Shown: positions 47,344 to 64,000, numbered from the stretch's first letter. The stretch: DNA of 64,000 nt from Cytobacillus gottheilii (GCF_900166665.1 NZ_LT800494.1:341397-405396); one strand, 5' to 3'. Translations and numbers: made by a program. The notes: generated by a model not told the origin, from the letters alone.

Positions 47344-47449
47344 TTTTGTTTGCTGTTCAAAACCGACTGTGGGCAAATTTGTAGCAGCAGTTCTTTCTTT
47401 CACGGGTGTGCTTCTTTCATGACACTTCCTTAACAATTTGCTTTGATAG

Positions 47450-48157
<708 letters not shown>

Positions 48158-48168
48158 GGGAGGAGACG

Positions 48169-49323
48169 ATGAACATGGATCGTCCAATTAAAGTAATGAC
48201 GATTTTTGGGACAAGACCAGAAGCGATTAAAATGGCTCCGCTTGTTCTTGAACTTCAAAAATATCCAGAGCACTTTGAATCAATTGTGACTGTTACAGCT
48301 CAGCACCGTGAAATGCTAGACCAAGTGCTGACAATCTTTGGCATAACACCTGACCATGATTTAAATATTATGAAGAATCGCCAAACCCTGATTGATGTAA
48401 CAACAAGAGGTTTGGAAGGCTTGGATGCTATTATGAAGGAAGTGAAGCCTGACATTGTTCTTGTCCACGGTGATACAACCACGACATTTATTGCAGGGCT
48501 TGCCGCATTTTATAATCAGATTCCAGTTGGACATGTTGAAGCGGGGCTGCGGACATGGAATAAGTACTCTCCATTCCCAGAAGAAATGAACCGTCAGCTT
48601 ACAGGGGTAATGGCGGATCTGCATTTCTCTCCAACTCTGCAGTCAGCACAAAATTTAGTTCGTGAAAATAAACAGGAAGAAAGCATTTTTGTAACTGGCA
48701 ATACAGCGATTGATGCCTTAAAAACAACGGTTAAAGATGAATACCATCATGAAGTGCTGGACAAGGTTGGTTCTGATCGCCTTGTATTATTAACAGCACA
48801 CCGCCGTGAAAATCTTGGTGAGCCGATGCGAAATATGTTTAAAGCAATTAAACGGCTTGTGGACGAGCAGTCAGATATCCAAGTCGTCTATCCTGTTCAT
48901 ATGAATCCGGCTGTCAGAGAAATTGCCGGGGAAATTCTAGGAAATGATGACCGCATACACTTAATTGAGCCTCTTGATGTCATTGATTTCCATAATTTCG
49001 CTTCTCGTGCATATCTTATTTTGACAGATTCAGGCGGTGTGCAAGAGGAAGCTCCTTCTCTTGGTGTTCCAGTTCTTGTGCTGCGTGATACAACCGAACG
49101 TCCAGAAGGTATTCAGGCTGGCACACTAAAGTTAGCGGGAATTGAAGAACAGCCGATCTACGAAATGGCAACGGAATTACTGTCAGATGAAGAAGCTTAC
49201 AAAAAAATGGCTCATGCTGTCAATCCATACGGTGATGGACATGCTTCATATAGAATTTGCGAAGCAATTCGCTACTATTTTAAACAGCTGGAAGACCGTC
49301 CCGAGGAATATAATCCGCAATAA
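48169..49323 (+). CDS. mnaA: UDP-N-acetylglucosamine 2-epimerase
   Basis: A 384-residue WecB/MnaA epimerase interconverting UDP-GlcNAc and UDP-ManNAc for wall teichoic acid linkage units. Conserved: FGTRPEAIKMAPLV at the N-terminus, VHGDTTTTFIAGLAAFY, GHVEAGLRTWNKYSPFPEE, LTAHRRENLGEP and LTDSGGVQEEAPSLG. GGGAGGAG precedes the ATG. It is probably cotranscribed with upp. A deleted R1 repeat follows its stop. Confidence 0.96.
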   Translation: MNMDRPIKVMTIFGTRPEAIKMAPLVLELQKYPEHFESIVTVTAQHREMLDQVLTIFGITPDHDLNIMKNRQTLIDVTTRGLEGLDAIMKEVKPDIVLVHGDTTTTFIAGLAAFYNQIPVGHVEAGLRTWNKYSPFPEEMNRQLTGVMADLHFSPTLQSAQNLVRENKQEESIFVTGNTAIDALKTTVKDEYHHEVLDKVGSDRLVLLTAHRRENLGEPMRNMFKAIKRLVDEQSDIQVVYPVHMNPAVREIAGEILGNDDRIHLIEPLDVIDFHNFASRAYLILTDSGGVQEEAPSLGVPVLVLRDTTERPEGIQAGTLKLAGIEEQPIYEMATELLSDEEAYKKMAHAVNPYGDGHASYRICEAIRYYFKQLEDRPEEYNPQ

Positions 49324-49378
49324 GCAGCATAGACAAGCTGGCTTTAGCTTAAGGGTTTGGATTCAAGGGCGCATTTAT

Positions 49379-49570
49379 GAGGCTGGGGCATAAGAATTTA
49401 ACACGATTGTAAAAGCGAGTGGTTAGGAAGTGGATCTTCCTAATCATTCGTTTTTTTAGTTTTTATTTTAACAAAAATGAGTGAAATGGAGCGGAGGACA
49501 CTCGACTCCGCAGCAAATGTGGAACGGGCTTGTGTAAGTATCCAAACATGACATTTAAATTATTTGCATA
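49379..49570 (+). repeat. dispersed repeat R1, copy 4 (internally deleted)
   Basis: Begins GAGGCTGGGGCATAAG and keeps the hairpin region (GTGGTTAGGAAG with CTTCCTAATCATTCG, then T7) at about 49420-49458. Sequence then jumps from CACTCGACTCC to GGAACGGGCTTGTGTAAGTA, losing most of the core. The right inverted repeat is not recognisable. It sits between mnaA and the protease gene. Confidence 0.75.
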
Positions 49571-49698
49571 AAATACCTGGACCGAGCATTCTTGCTTCTC
49601 CCCAATCCTAACCTGCCACAACCAACGACATTTCAGTAAAAGATGCATACTCCCCTCTTAAAAAGAAAACGATAAGCAGTAAAAAGAGGTGCATCCCT

Positions 49699-51957
49699 AT
49701 GAGATATTTTCTTCTTCTGTTTCTTGTTTTTATATGTATTTTTCCTTTATCTGCATACAGCACCACACTTGAAATACCGCCAATTCCAAGCATGGAGGAT
49801 GATGGTGAAGAGGTCGCAATTATTGTCTTAAAGGACGGACAAAAGATTCAAAATGTGAAAAGGAGGGCTAGTGAGGCAGGGCTTGAGGTGCGACGTACAT
49901 ATCAAATTGCCTTAAATGCCATCTCTGTTAAAGGTGACTCATCCGCTATACAGACGCTGCAGGCTGAGTCAGGTGTTTCCTTTATCTCTCCTGTTAATAC
50001 GTATTCTGTCCATTCTGAAAACAATATTGAATTAATTGGCGGCGATTTAATTCGCGGCTATTTTGACAATGAAGATCACCGATTAACAGGGAAGGGAGTA
50101 AGGGTAGGGATTATTGATACAGGAATTGATTATCAACATCCAGACTTGGCCAGGAATTATGGCGGCGGACATGATGTTGTGGACGAGGATGAAGATCCAA
50201 TGGAAACAAGAGCAGCCGCTGGGAAATCTACTCTTCATGGAACGCATGTGGCAGGCATTATTGCTGCCAACGGAAGATTAAAGGGGGTTGCGCCTGAAGC
50301 AACCATAATTGCTTATCGTGCATTGGGACCCGGTGGAAGCGGCACAACAGAGCAAGTCATTGCAGCGATTGAAGAAGCAATCAAAGATCGGGTAGATGTA
50401 TTAAACTTATCACTCGGAAACAATGTCAATGGACCGGATCTGCCAATTAGCATTGCCCTGAATAAAGCCGTTGATGAAGGAATCACTGCTGTGGCGTCAT
50501 CAGGAAATTCTGGTCCAAATATGTGGAGTGTCGGTTCGCCTGGTACGGCTTCGAAAGCGATCTCTGTTGGTGCTTCTACACCTTCGCTCATGATTCCATA
50601 TTTAAAAATTGAAGGAAAGAACACCCGTCTTCAGCTCTTGCAGGGTTCTCCCCCCTGGAAACTGGATAAATCCTATCCCGTTGCCGATGGAGGAATAGGC
50701 ACAAAAGCAGATTTAAAGGATGCGAAAGGGAAAATTGTGCTGATTGAACGAGGAGAACTGACATTTTCCGAAAAAAGTCAAAATGCCTATGAAGCTGGTG
50801 CTGAAGCAGTTGTGATCTATAACAATACAAATGGTAATTTCCAAGGAAATCTTGAAGGCAAACATCATATCCCGGTTGCCGCTCTTTCAAAAAAAGATGG
50901 CAGCCGTCTTATTAAGAACCTTAAGAAAAAGACATTGCTGGCACAAACCAATATAATAGAAGAAAAAGATTTATTAGCTGATTTTAGCTCGCGCGGTCCT
51001 GTAACATCTACGTGGGAAATTAAGCCGGATGTAGTTGCGCCGGGAGTGGCAATTAAAAGCACAATACCTGGGGGTTACCTTCCGCTGCAAGGTACAAGTA
51101 TGGCAGCGCCGCATGTTGCTGGGGCATGTGCTCTTTTGAAGCAAGCGCACCCTGAATGGGGGCCGGAGCAAATAAAGGCAGCACTAATGAATACATCGAA
51201 ACAGCTTGTAAATAACACTGGCCTTCCATATAAAACATATGAACAAGGCGCTGGAAGAATCCAGCTGGAACAAGCCTTGAAAACTGAATCTCTAGTGATG
51301 CCGGGTTCATTGCAGTTTGGAAAATTTAAGCTGGCCGATCAGCAGCATAAACACACTGCGTATATTGAGATTGAAAACACAAGCACATCAAGCAAGACAT
51401 ACTCATTCAATATTCCCCATAAAGTGGAGGGTATTGAATGGGAACTGCCTCTATCTTTTCAAATAGCACCTGGTAAAAGAGAAAAGGTTGAAATTAAAAT
51501 GTCTGCAGATCCAAGGAAACTCACTGAAAAATTATACGATGGAAGCCTAACGTTAAATGCAGGATCAGAACAAATTAGAATTCCTTATTTGTATGTCTTG
51601 GAGGAACCAAACTATCCAAGGGTCATGGGCTTTGCGATCGGAAAGGGAGATAAGCCGGGAGTATATCGCTATGAAGCATATTTGCCGGGTGGAGCAGAAG
51701 AGTTTGGGATTGCGCTGTTTGACCCGGAAAGCCTGCGATTTGTCGGATTCCTCGATTGGAAGCGGAAGGTCAAGAAAGGACAGCTGGAACAAGAAATTGA
51801 AGAAACAATATTACCTGACTCTGGCCTTTACTTAGCCAAAATATTCGCAAAGAAAGCAGGTAAAGAGGACTGGATTGAAACCTATTTAGTTGTGGGACCT
51901 CATGGAGAATTAATACAGCAAGAGTATAAAGGTGAAAAGAGCCACATTAACAATTAA
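49699..51957 (+). CDS. secreted subtilisin-like serine protease, Vpr-like
   Basis: A 752-residue extracellular S8 protease. Signal peptide at 1 to about 22 (YFLLLFLVFICIFPLSAYS), inhibitor-I9-like propeptide (about 35-105), then the catalytic domain with Asp140 (GIIDTGIDYQHPDL), His180 (HGTHVAGI) and Ser467 (GTSMAAPHVAG). A PA domain is inserted between His and Ser (about 310-410: AKGKIVLIERGELTFSEKSQ). A C-terminal beta domain follows. This plan matches the minor extracellular protease Vpr. AAGAGGTG precedes the ATG. It lies between mnaA and atpI, where B. subtilis has no such gene, so it may be a relocated or acquired gene. Confidence 0.9.
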   Translation: MRYFLLLFLVFICIFPLSAYSTTLEIPPIPSMEDDGEEVAIIVLKDGQKIQNVKRRASEAGLEVRRTYQIALNAISVKGDSSAIQTLQAESGVSFISPVNTYSVHSENNIELIGGDLIRGYFDNEDHRLTGKGVRVGIIDTGIDYQHPDLARNYGGGHDVVDEDEDPMETRAAAGKSTLHGTHVAGIIAANGRLKGVAPEATIIAYRALGPGGSGTTEQVIAAIEEAIKDRVDVLNLSLGNNVNGPDLPISIALNKAVDEGITAVASSGNSGPNMWSVGSPGTASKAISVGASTPSLMIPYLKIEGKNTRLQLLQGSPPWKLDKSYPVADGGIGTKADLKDAKGKIVLIERGELTFSEKSQNAYEAGAEAVVIYNNTNGNFQGNLEGKHHIPVAALSKKDGSRLIKNLKKKTLLAQTNIIEEKDLLADFSSRGPVTSTWEIKPDVVAPGVAIKSTIPGGYLPLQGTSMAAPHVAGACALLKQAHPEWGPEQIKAALMNTSKQLVNNTGLPYKTYEQGAGRIQLEQALKTESLVMPGSLQFGKFKLADQQHKHTAYIEIENTSTSSKTYSFNIPHKVEGIEWELPLSFQIAPGKREKVEIKMSADPRKLTEKLYDGSLTLNAGSEQIRIPYLYVLEEPNYPRVMGFAIGKGDKPGVYRYEAYLPGGAEEFGIALFDPESLRFVGFLDWKRKVKKGQLEQEIEETILPDSGLYLAKIFAKKAGKEDWIETYLVVGPHGELIQQEYKGEKSHINN

Positions 51958-51972
51958 TGAGAAGCATCCATC

Positions 51973-52014
51973 TAAAAATCCATTATCTGATTAAGTTCAG
52001 ATGATGGATTTTTA
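51973..52014 (+). terminator. terminator of the protease gene
   Basis: An 18 bp imperfect stem, TAAAAATCCATTATCTGA with TCAGATGATGGATTTTTA, around a six-base loop. It is A/T-flanked and may act both ways. Confidence 0.85.
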
Positions 52015-52213
52015 ACGATGATGGGTTTTGCTGCTACAAGACACCTGTAAGAATGTGAAAATAAGATTTTAATACTGAGAAAAGGAAGGAAGTTAAAATG
52101 AGAGAATCATAGGTATAGGGAGCATGCAATAGGATAAAATGAAAAAATATGAACAAAGTGTGAACTCTGATTTTTCCCAAGTTTAGGTTGTCAACTTTTT
52201 GGTCTTAAACGCA

Positions 52214-52242
52214 TTGACATTGACAAGCCCCTATTGTATGCT
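52214..52242 (+). promoter_or_regulatory. candidate promoter of the atp operon
   Basis: TTGACA (52214-52219), 17-base spacer, TATGCT (52237-52242). A second TTGACA (52220) and a TATAAT (52252) overlap but are not spaced for each other. The leader to atpI would be about 280 bases; besides a weak 17-codon upstream frame (TTG at 52491) I see nothing defined in it. Confidence 0.55.
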
Positions 52243-52532
52243 TACAAAGGGTATAATTGATAGGGTTTACAAAGCAACATAGGCATGTTGTTAAGGGTAA
52301 AAACCTTCCGCTGTTTTTGGTTTTATACATAAAATCACATCGGTTTAAAACGGAAGAAATAGAGCCTGCTGTAAACGGATCAGTTCATACGCTTTTTCTG
52401 TTGCTCTTTTCTAAGTGTTTTTAGCGCGGAACTTCTCCCTCTTTTAAAATGAAATTCCATACATACTATTAATAAGAGGATGAATACGGCCGTTGGAAAA
52501 TGGTTCACTTCGGCGGACAGGAGAAAAGGGAT

Positions 52533-53646
<1,114 letters not shown>

Positions 53647-53685
53647 TATATTATATGTTCAGCTTATTGAACAAACAAAAAATAA

Positions 53686-53928
<243 letters not shown>

Positions 53929-54051
53929 TCGGTATATAAAATTAGAAATGGCGAAGTTGATCGATAAGAACCTTCGCCATTCCTTTATGCCTAATATTTG
54001 GATTAGTGAATCAATTATCACAACGAAATATGGATCATAGATTCCAGATGA

Positions 54052-55133
<1,082 letters not shown>

Positions 55134-55142
55134 GATTCGTAG

Positions 55143-56666
<1,524 letters not shown>

Positions 56667-56755
56667 TAGGGCTTAGAGAGTATTGGAGAGGGAAGCCTCT
56701 CCAAAATCCTATTAGGCGTCTATTTTGATCAACAAACTTTGAATGAGGGTGGTGA

Positions 56756-57619
<864 letters not shown>

Positions 57620-57793
57620 TACCGATAAATCAGATGATGAAGCTGGAGATTGCTCTGGCTTCTATGTCTGAACATATACCGATTTGAACTGTGTATGACA
57701 GCAACTAGTATAAAAATTGTTATTAGATTATGGATTAGCTTAGTGCTTGACCCTTAGCAATAGCGAATGGGCAAGGCGCTTGCGCTTTTCTAA

Positions 57794-59227
<1,434 letters not shown>

Positions 59228-59246
59228 ATCTGGACCAGGAGGGTAA

Positions 59247-59657
<411 letters not shown>

Positions 59658-59666
59658 TCAATAGAG

Positions 59667-59703
59667 AAAACACCTCGCGGAATTGCTGTGAGGTGTTTTT
59701 TTA
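59667..59703 (+). terminator. atp operon terminator
   Basis: AAAACACCTC pairs with GAGGTGTTTT, with further pairing inside, followed by T3-T7. Confidence 0.9.
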
Positions 59704-59917
59704 TTACCCTTACAGAAAGCTTTATAACTGACTTTTAAAAAAAACGTGTCAGGCTGCAGAGCATAATCCTTAAGATCTTAATCTTGTTGGGTGAGCAGGC
59801 TCTTTTGCTTTTCTTGTACAAATATAAAATTTTTATTAAGAAAGTGTAACCTACTAGCTAGAATATACGTCGAATGATAGGATGGAAATGGAGTGTAAAC
59901 AAATTGAGGAGGGAAAA

Positions 59918-60181
59918 ATGATGATTACAGGAGACTTTGGTCAGCAGGCGCTTATTAGCATTATGTCACATCTTGTATTTATTGCCCTTGCCTGGTGGGC
60001 ATTGCAGGCCATTCGCCTAGATCAATTACTTAAGCCTAATCGAGTTGTACAGGCAAGAGTTCTATATATCCTTTTATCAATCATAATTGGCTCAGCTGCA
60101 AGTAATTTTTTCCTTGACTATTTATTATGGTCTCAACAGCTTCCTCTTATTTTACAAACCATTTGCTTATCTAAAATATAG
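59918..60181 (+). CDS. ywzB: YwzB, DUF1146 membrane protein
   Basis: An 87-residue protein with two membrane segments (about 12-32, SIMSHLVFIALAWWALQAI, and about 47-68, ARVLYILLSIIIGSAASNFF). It belongs to DUF1146; function unknown. GAGGAGGG precedes the ATG at 59918; an upstream in-frame start at 59882 lacks a site. The ywzB-ywmB-murAA-spoIID order after atpC is conserved in Bacillus. Confidence 0.9.
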   Translation: MMITGDFGQQALISIMSHLVFIALAWWALQAIRLDQLLKPNRVVQARVLYILLSIIIGSAASNFFLDYLLWSQQLPLILQTICLSKI

Positions 60182-60210
60182 GTCTTAGTGCATGTTTTCT
60201 TTTGGATCGT

Positions 60211-60366
60211 TTTTGAGTATGATTCTCTTGTTGTCAAAAATTTGACCTGAGTTTTTGTTCTTCAATCTTTTGTGAAGCATTTTTCAAAGTAAGACAATAG
60301 GCATAGCAGATCCTCATTTTTTTTGAGTACATATTAATGATTGTCAAAAAGTGACGAGAGTTTTTA
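60211..60366 (+). repeat. short direct repeat before ywmB
   Basis: TTTTTGAGTA...TTGTCAAAAA...GAGTTTTT occurs twice, with TTGTCAAAAA at 60231 and 60341, 110 bases apart. The first copy includes a small GTCAAA/TTTGAC palindrome. Its role is unknown; it occupies the gap between ywzB and ywmB. Confidence 0.6.
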
Positions 60367-60420
60367 AGTATGCCGTGCTCCTCCTTGGTAACAATGATAC
60401 TAAGGGGAGGAGATTTAAAA

Positions 60421-61170
60421 ATGAGAGATAAAAAAATATTTTTATTAGCAATTATTACCGTAATTGGTTTTGCAGCTATGACGTTTGGGAATAAGACGAT
60501 TGTAGCATACGATAAGCTTGACCTATCAAAATTTGCTGCTGTTATGGAAGATGAGAATATAATCATATCTGAGTGGTCTTTACATGCAAGAGAAAAAATG
60601 GAAAGTTTTGAAACACTTGAACAAGCTGAAGAATACACAAATGAACTAAAAAAGGCATATGCTGATTGGGAATGGACAGTTAAGTCAGAGGCTGGGCAGT
60701 GGGAAGCTACTGGTTACAAGACAGACGCAAACGGGCTGGATGAAACCGTTAAACTTCTGTCTGCTGAGTCTGGCGAGACAGTACAATCTTATTTGACATA
60801 TGAGGTAAAAGGAAGCATATGGAACAGCGATACAGAGCTTTTGGCTGAAAATAAGCTAGAACGCCGACTTTCCGACTTATTTCGCGGAAATCCCACAATT
60901 TTCTCTTGTATGAAAGGCGAATTCAATGATAAGATTAATGGGTCTTTGTCAAATACTGCAAGTCAGCTACTAAGGGTATTTGATGCAGAAGAGATTGAAA
61001 CGCTGGAAGAAGAACAATTTGTTTCGACAACTGCATTTTCACCGATGTTCCATGAATCGGTTGCAGCGGGCGGACAAAAAATGAACATGCAAATTGGATT
61101 AAGAACTGAAGGGATGGGCGCTAATACAACCATAGTTATTGGCACACCCATCATTACGATTGAATATTAA
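60421..61170 (+). CDS. ywmB: YwmB, TATA-box-binding-like protein
   Basis: A 249-residue protein with an N-terminal signal or membrane segment (about 5-22, IFLLAIITVIGFAAMTFG), so it is probably exported or anchored outside. The rest belongs to the YwmB family, whose crystal fold resembles TATA-binding protein; the function is unknown. GGGAGGAG precedes the ATG at 60421. It lies 33 bases before murAA. Confidence 0.9.
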   Translation: MRDKKIFLLAIITVIGFAAMTFGNKTIVAYDKLDLSKFAAVMEDENIIISEWSLHAREKMESFETLEQAEEYTNELKKAYADWEWTVKSEAGQWEATGYKTDANGLDETVKLLSAESGETVQSYLTYEVKGSIWNSDTELLAENKLERRLSDLFRGNPTIFSCMKGEFNDKINGSLSNTASQLLRVFDAEEIETLEEEQFVSTTAFSPMFHESVAAGGQKMNMQIGLRTEGMGANTTIVIGTPIITIEY

Positions 61171-61203
61171 TATAGAGATAATGGACGCGGAGGGGAATAC
61201 ACT

Positions 61204-62511
61204 TTGGAAAAAATCATCGTCCGCGGCGGAAATCGGCTAAGCGGAACTGTAAAAGTTGAAGGAGCAAAAAATGCTGTTTTGCCGGTTATCGCTGCTACAC
61301 TGTTAGCTAGTGATGGAAAAAGCATAATTCGTGATGTCCCTACTCTCTCCGATGTATTTACAATTAATGAAGTATTACGCTATTTAAACGCCGAAGTGGA
61401 GTTTGATCATAATACAGTATACGTGAATGCATCAAGAGAGTTAAAAGAAGAGGCACCTTTTGAATATGTACGTAAAATGCGTGCATCTTCATTAGTAATG
61501 GGACCGCTTCTTGCTAGAAATGGCCGTGCACGTGTGGCATTGCCAGGGGGCTGTGCAATCGGCTCTCGCCCAATTGATCAGCATTTAAAGGGCTTTGAAG
61601 CAATGGGAGCAACAGTAAAGGTTGGAAATGGATTTGTTGAAGCAGAAGCTGCAGATGGCCGTCTGCGCGGAGCAAAAATATATTTAGATTTCCCAAGCGT
61701 AGGCGCAACAGAAAACATTATGATGGCTGCAACTCTAGCTGAAGGTACAACGGTTATTGAAAACGTTGCGAAAGAACCTGAAATTGTCGACCTTGCTAAT
61801 TTCCTAAATAGCATGGGAGCAAAGGTTAGAGGCGCAGGTACTGGAACGATTCGCATTGAAGGAGTGGAAATGCTTTTCGGAGCAGACCACACGATTATTC
61901 CAGACCGTATTGAAGCTGGCACTTTTATGGTTGCTGCTGCGATTACTGGTGGAGATGTACTCATCAAAGGAGCTGTTCCTGAGCATTCGACATCTTTAAT
62001 TGCTAAAATGGAAGAAATGGGTGTAATCTTTGTTGAGGAAGCAGAAGGTGTGCGTGTATTAGCACCTGAGAAGCTGAAAGCAGTGGATATTAAAACAATG
62101 CCACATCCAGGATTCCCAACTGATATGCAAGCACAAATGATGGCCTTATTGCTTCATGCAAATGGCACAAGTGTAATAACAGAAACGGTATTTGAAAATC
62201 GTTTTATGCACGTAGAGGAATTCCGCCGCATGAACGCTGAAATTAAAATTGAAGGCCGCTCAGTGATTATGAATGGACCTTCTAATCTGCAGGGAGCAGA
62301 AGTAGCTGCAAGTGATTTACGTGCTGCTGCAGCGTTAATTTTAACAGGTCTTGTTGCTGATGGAGTTACACGCGTTACTGAACTAAAGCATCTTGATCGC
62401 GGATATGTAAGCTTCCATGAAAAACTGGCTGCGCTTGGTGCAGATATTGAACGTATTACAGAAGTTGAAGAGCCGCAAACTGAAAAGTTTGTTACAGACC
62501 TTAACGCATAA
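61204..62511 (+). CDS. murAA: UDP-GlcNAc 1-carboxyvinyltransferase 1
   Basis: A 435-residue MurA, the main enolpyruvyl transferase of peptidoglycan synthesis in Bacillus. Lys22-Asn23 (GAKNAVLPV) and the PEP/fosfomycin Cys117 ([13 protein letters not shown]) are present. TTG start with GGAGGGG nine bases upstream. It has a Glu/Thr-rich C-terminal tail longer than the paralogue at 27143. Level in B. subtilis is set by ClpCP degradation. Confidence 0.96.
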   Translation: MEKIIVRGGNRLSGTVKVEGAKNAVLPVIAATLLASDGKSIIRDVPTLSDVFTINEVLRYLNAEVEFDHNTVYVNASRELKEEAPFEYVRKMRASSLVMGPLLARNGRARVALPGGCAIGSRPIDQHLKGFEAMGATVKVGNGFVEAEAADGRLRGAKIYLDFPSVGATENIMMAATLAEGTTVIENVAKEPEIVDLANFLNSMGAKVRGAGTGTIRIEGVEMLFGADHTIIPDRIEAGTFMVAAAITGGDVLIKGAVPEHSTSLIAKMEEMGVIFVEEAEGVRVLAPEKLKAVDIKTMPHPGFPTDMQAQMMALLLHANGTSVITETVFENRFMHVEEFRRMNAEIKIEGRSVIMNGPSNLQGAEVAASDLRAAAALILTGLVADGVTRVTELKHLDRGYVSFHEKLAALGADIERITEVEEPQTEKFVTDLNA

Positions 62512-62526
62512 ATCTTTCTAATATAC

Positions 62527-62585
62527 CGAAAAACCGCAATATCGACTTGTCTGCAAAGGCATATCGGTATGCGGTTTTTTATTTT
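62527..62585 (+). terminator. murAA terminator
   Basis: AAAACCGCA pairs with TGCGGTTTT over a longer loop that contains a second weak stem (ATATCG), followed by T6. Confidence 0.75.
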
Positions 62586-62663
62586 TGCTTTTATGCTGCC
62601 CACTTAAACCATCTGTAAAAAAAGGAACCTTCCATCTAAATAAAATATCTTTTTAAAGACTTG

Positions 62664-62692
62664 TCATATTAGCTTGTCCTCTCCCATATGAA
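62664..62692 (+). promoter_or_regulatory. sigma-E-type promoter of spoIID
   Basis: TCATATT (62664-62670) fits the sigma-E -35 exactly; 14 bases later CATATGAA (62685-62692) matches five of eight -10 positions. spoIID is a sigma-E gene in B. subtilis, which supports the call. Confidence 0.65.
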
Positions 62693-62724
62693 TGGAATGA
62701 GACTGAAACTACGGAGGCTTACAT

Positions 62725-63747
62725 ATGACAAAAATTAAACCATTCATTCTACTAGCGTCGATTCTCTTTGCCGTCACGATCATCGTTCCGTCTCTTCTAG
62801 TCATTCCGTTTTCAAATAATGAAGAGACAGGAAAGCTGGATGAAAAGCTAGAGGAACCTGTTGAGACTGAACCTGCATCCAGTGAACCTGCCATTGAGGT
62901 GGCTGTATTTCGAACAGCAACCAAACAGGTTGAAAACCTAACAATGGAAGACTATTTAGTGGGAGTCGTATCGGCTGAAATGCCAGCAGATTTTGAAGAG
63001 GAAGCATTGAAGGCACAGGCACTGACCGCAAGAACCTATATTGTTCAGCATTTAATGAAGGATCAAGATCTGAATATACCTGGTGATGCACAAGTATATG
63101 ATACGGTCGATCATCAAGTATATAAAAATAAAGAAGAGCTTAAGAAGCGCTGGAAAGAGGATTATGACTACAATATCAAAAAGGTAACAGACGCTGTTCG
63201 TGCTACAGCAGGTCAAATACTTACTTACGAAGGAAACCCTATACAGGCACAATTCTTTTCAACAAGTAATGGCTATACTGAGAACTCAGAGTCTGTTTGG
63301 ACAAATGCCATACCATACCTAAAGAGTGTAGAGAGTCCATGGGACCAGGAATCACCAGAGTTTACGGATCAAATGGTCATGACGGTCGCAGATTTTGAAG
63401 CAAAGCTAGGTGTTCAGCTGCCAGAAGGTTCAGCTATCGGAAGTGTAACGGAGTTCACAGCCGGAAAAAGAGTCGCCAAGGTGAATATTAATGGCAAGGA
63501 AATAAAGGGCGTCGACATCCGTGAAAAATTAGGATTAAGATCAACCGATTTTAGATGGGAAAGAAAAGGAGACAATGTGGTTATACAAACGAAAGGCTAT
63601 GGACATGGCGTTGGCATGAGTCAATATGGAGCCAATGGCATGGCGGCAGAGGGGAAAACATATAAGGATATCGTTAATCACTATTATAAAGGCGTTGAAA
63701 TCTCTACATCCGACACGATGCTCGCTAAGGTGACCGCAAAAAAATAA
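62725..63747 (+). CDS. spoIID: stage II sporulation protein D, lytic transglycosylase
   Basis: A 340-residue mother-cell protein that cuts peptidoglycan during engulfment. N-terminal membrane anchor (about 8-28), a charged linker (30-60), then the SpoIID/LytB domain. The catalytic acid is Glu85 in VVSAEMPADFEEEALKAQ. Other hallmarks: FFSTSNGYTENSESVW, YLKSVESPWD and GYGHGVGMSQYGANGMA. GGAGG lies upstream of the ATG. A terminator follows, so spoIIQ downstream would have its own promoter. Confidence 0.97.
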   Translation: MTKIKPFILLASILFAVTIIVPSLLVIPFSNNEETGKLDEKLEEPVETEPASSEPAIEVAVFRTATKQVENLTMEDYLVGVVSAEMPADFEEEALKAQALTARTYIVQHLMKDQDLNIPGDAQVYDTVDHQVYKNKEELKKRWKEDYDYNIKKVTDAVRATAGQILTYEGNPIQAQFFSTSNGYTENSESVWTNAIPYLKSVESPWDQESPEFTDQMVMTVADFEAKLGVQLPEGSAIGSVTEFTAGKRVAKVNINGKEIKGVDIREKLGLRSTDFRWERKGDNVVIQTKGYGHGVGMSQYGANGMAAEGKTYKDIVNHYYKGVEISTSDTMLAKVTAKK

Positions 63748-63758
63748 ACAGAATTAAG

Positions 63759-63788
63759 AAAGCCGCCGGAGGCATTCGGCGGCTTTTG
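63759..63788 (+). terminator. spoIID terminator
   Basis: AAAGCCGCCG / CGGCGGCTTT 10 bp perfect stem with an eight-base loop, followed by a short T tract. Confidence 0.9.
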
Positions 63789-63807
63789 TTGCGTCAAATT
63801 GGAGTTT

Positions 63808-63917
63808 GGCGGATATATTGGCATTATTGGCGAATAAATTACGGTAAAGGCGAAAATAATTATTAAACGGCGAATACCTTTATGCTAACAGCGATTATAT
63901 TTTCAGGACGGCGAATA
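63808..63917 (+). repeat. phased 20-21-bp repeat, GGCGAATA type, second locus
   Basis: GCGAA/GCGGA/GCGAT elements at 63809, 63830, 63850, 63870, 63891 and 63911 (spacings 21, 20, 20, 21, 20), several as CGGCGAATA. It begins 20 bases after the spoIID terminator, as the 45341 block does after ywlG. The last 80 bases of the window show no gene start. Confidence 0.8.
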
Positions 63918-64000
63918 TATTCATGCCGAAATCGAAATCCGCTATATCGTGTTCATTGCTCCAGTTTATAGGAGAGGACCACTAATTTGCTCTAGTACAC

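Noticed and set aside
52081..52113. GGAAGGA followed by ATG with a four-codon frame before the atp operon
   Set aside because: Stops after four codons; at most the decayed start of a lost gene.

Overview
This window is chromosomal DNA of a spore-forming member of the Bacillaceae. The evidence is the gene order ywiB-argS, fadF...acdA-rpoE-pyrG-ywjG-spo0F-fba-tal-murA2-glpX-rho-rpmE-tdk, prfA-prmC, spoIIR, ywlB-ywlC-mntP-ywlE-rpiB-ywlG-glyA-upp-mnaA, atpIBEFHAGDC-ywzB-ywmB-murAA-spoIID. This closely follows one segment of the Bacillus subtilis chromosome. Sporulation genes (spo0F, spoIIR, spoIID, a YhcN/YlaJ-like lipoprotein), strong AGGAGG ribosome binding sites and sigma-A, sigma-B and sigma-E promoter motifs agree. 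No rRNA, tRNA or CRISPR array was seen.

Layout. 1-1.7 kb: an IS1182-type insertion sequence lying inside a dispersed repeat. 1.9-7.1 kb: ywiB-argS, a XapX protein, and on the minus strand uvsE and a cardiolipin-synthase-like gene. 7.1-20.3 kb: a fatty-acid degradation block (fadF, mmgA-mmgB-mmgC-acdA, TetR regulator), interrupted after acdA by a 4.6 kb tandem array of structured repeats. The fadF and mmgA promoters share an 18 bp palindromic operator, and mmgA also has a CcpA cre-like site. 20.5-33 kb: housekeeping genes (rpoE, pyrG with a CTP-sensing attenuator, spo0F, fba, tal, murA2, glpX, rho, rpmE, tdk). 33-45 kb: a DMT transporter, prfA-prmC, an SRPBCC/ArsR pair, spoIIR, sigma-B-type gsiB, and the ywl cluster with the arginine phosphatase ywlE. 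45-64 kb: glyA, upp, mnaA, a Vpr-like protease, the complete ATP synthase operon, ywzB, ywmB, murAA and spoIID.

The coding content is conventional. The unusual material is between the genes. (1) A 312-bp-period array (14918-19562) is built from two alternating hairpin modules of 125 and 187 bp, whose stems differ by compensatory changes. (2) Short motifs repeated every 20-21 bp (GATAGGAAAA, GAYCGAAAA, GGCGAATA) sit just downstream of operon terminators at four places. (3) A roughly 315 bp dispersed repeat with terminal inverted repeats carries a terminator-like hairpin and always lies in the direction of the upstream gene. (4) Several leaders have hairpins touching the ribosome binding site or long-range pairing (9481, mntP, glyA). 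These are the best candidates for undescribed biology here.
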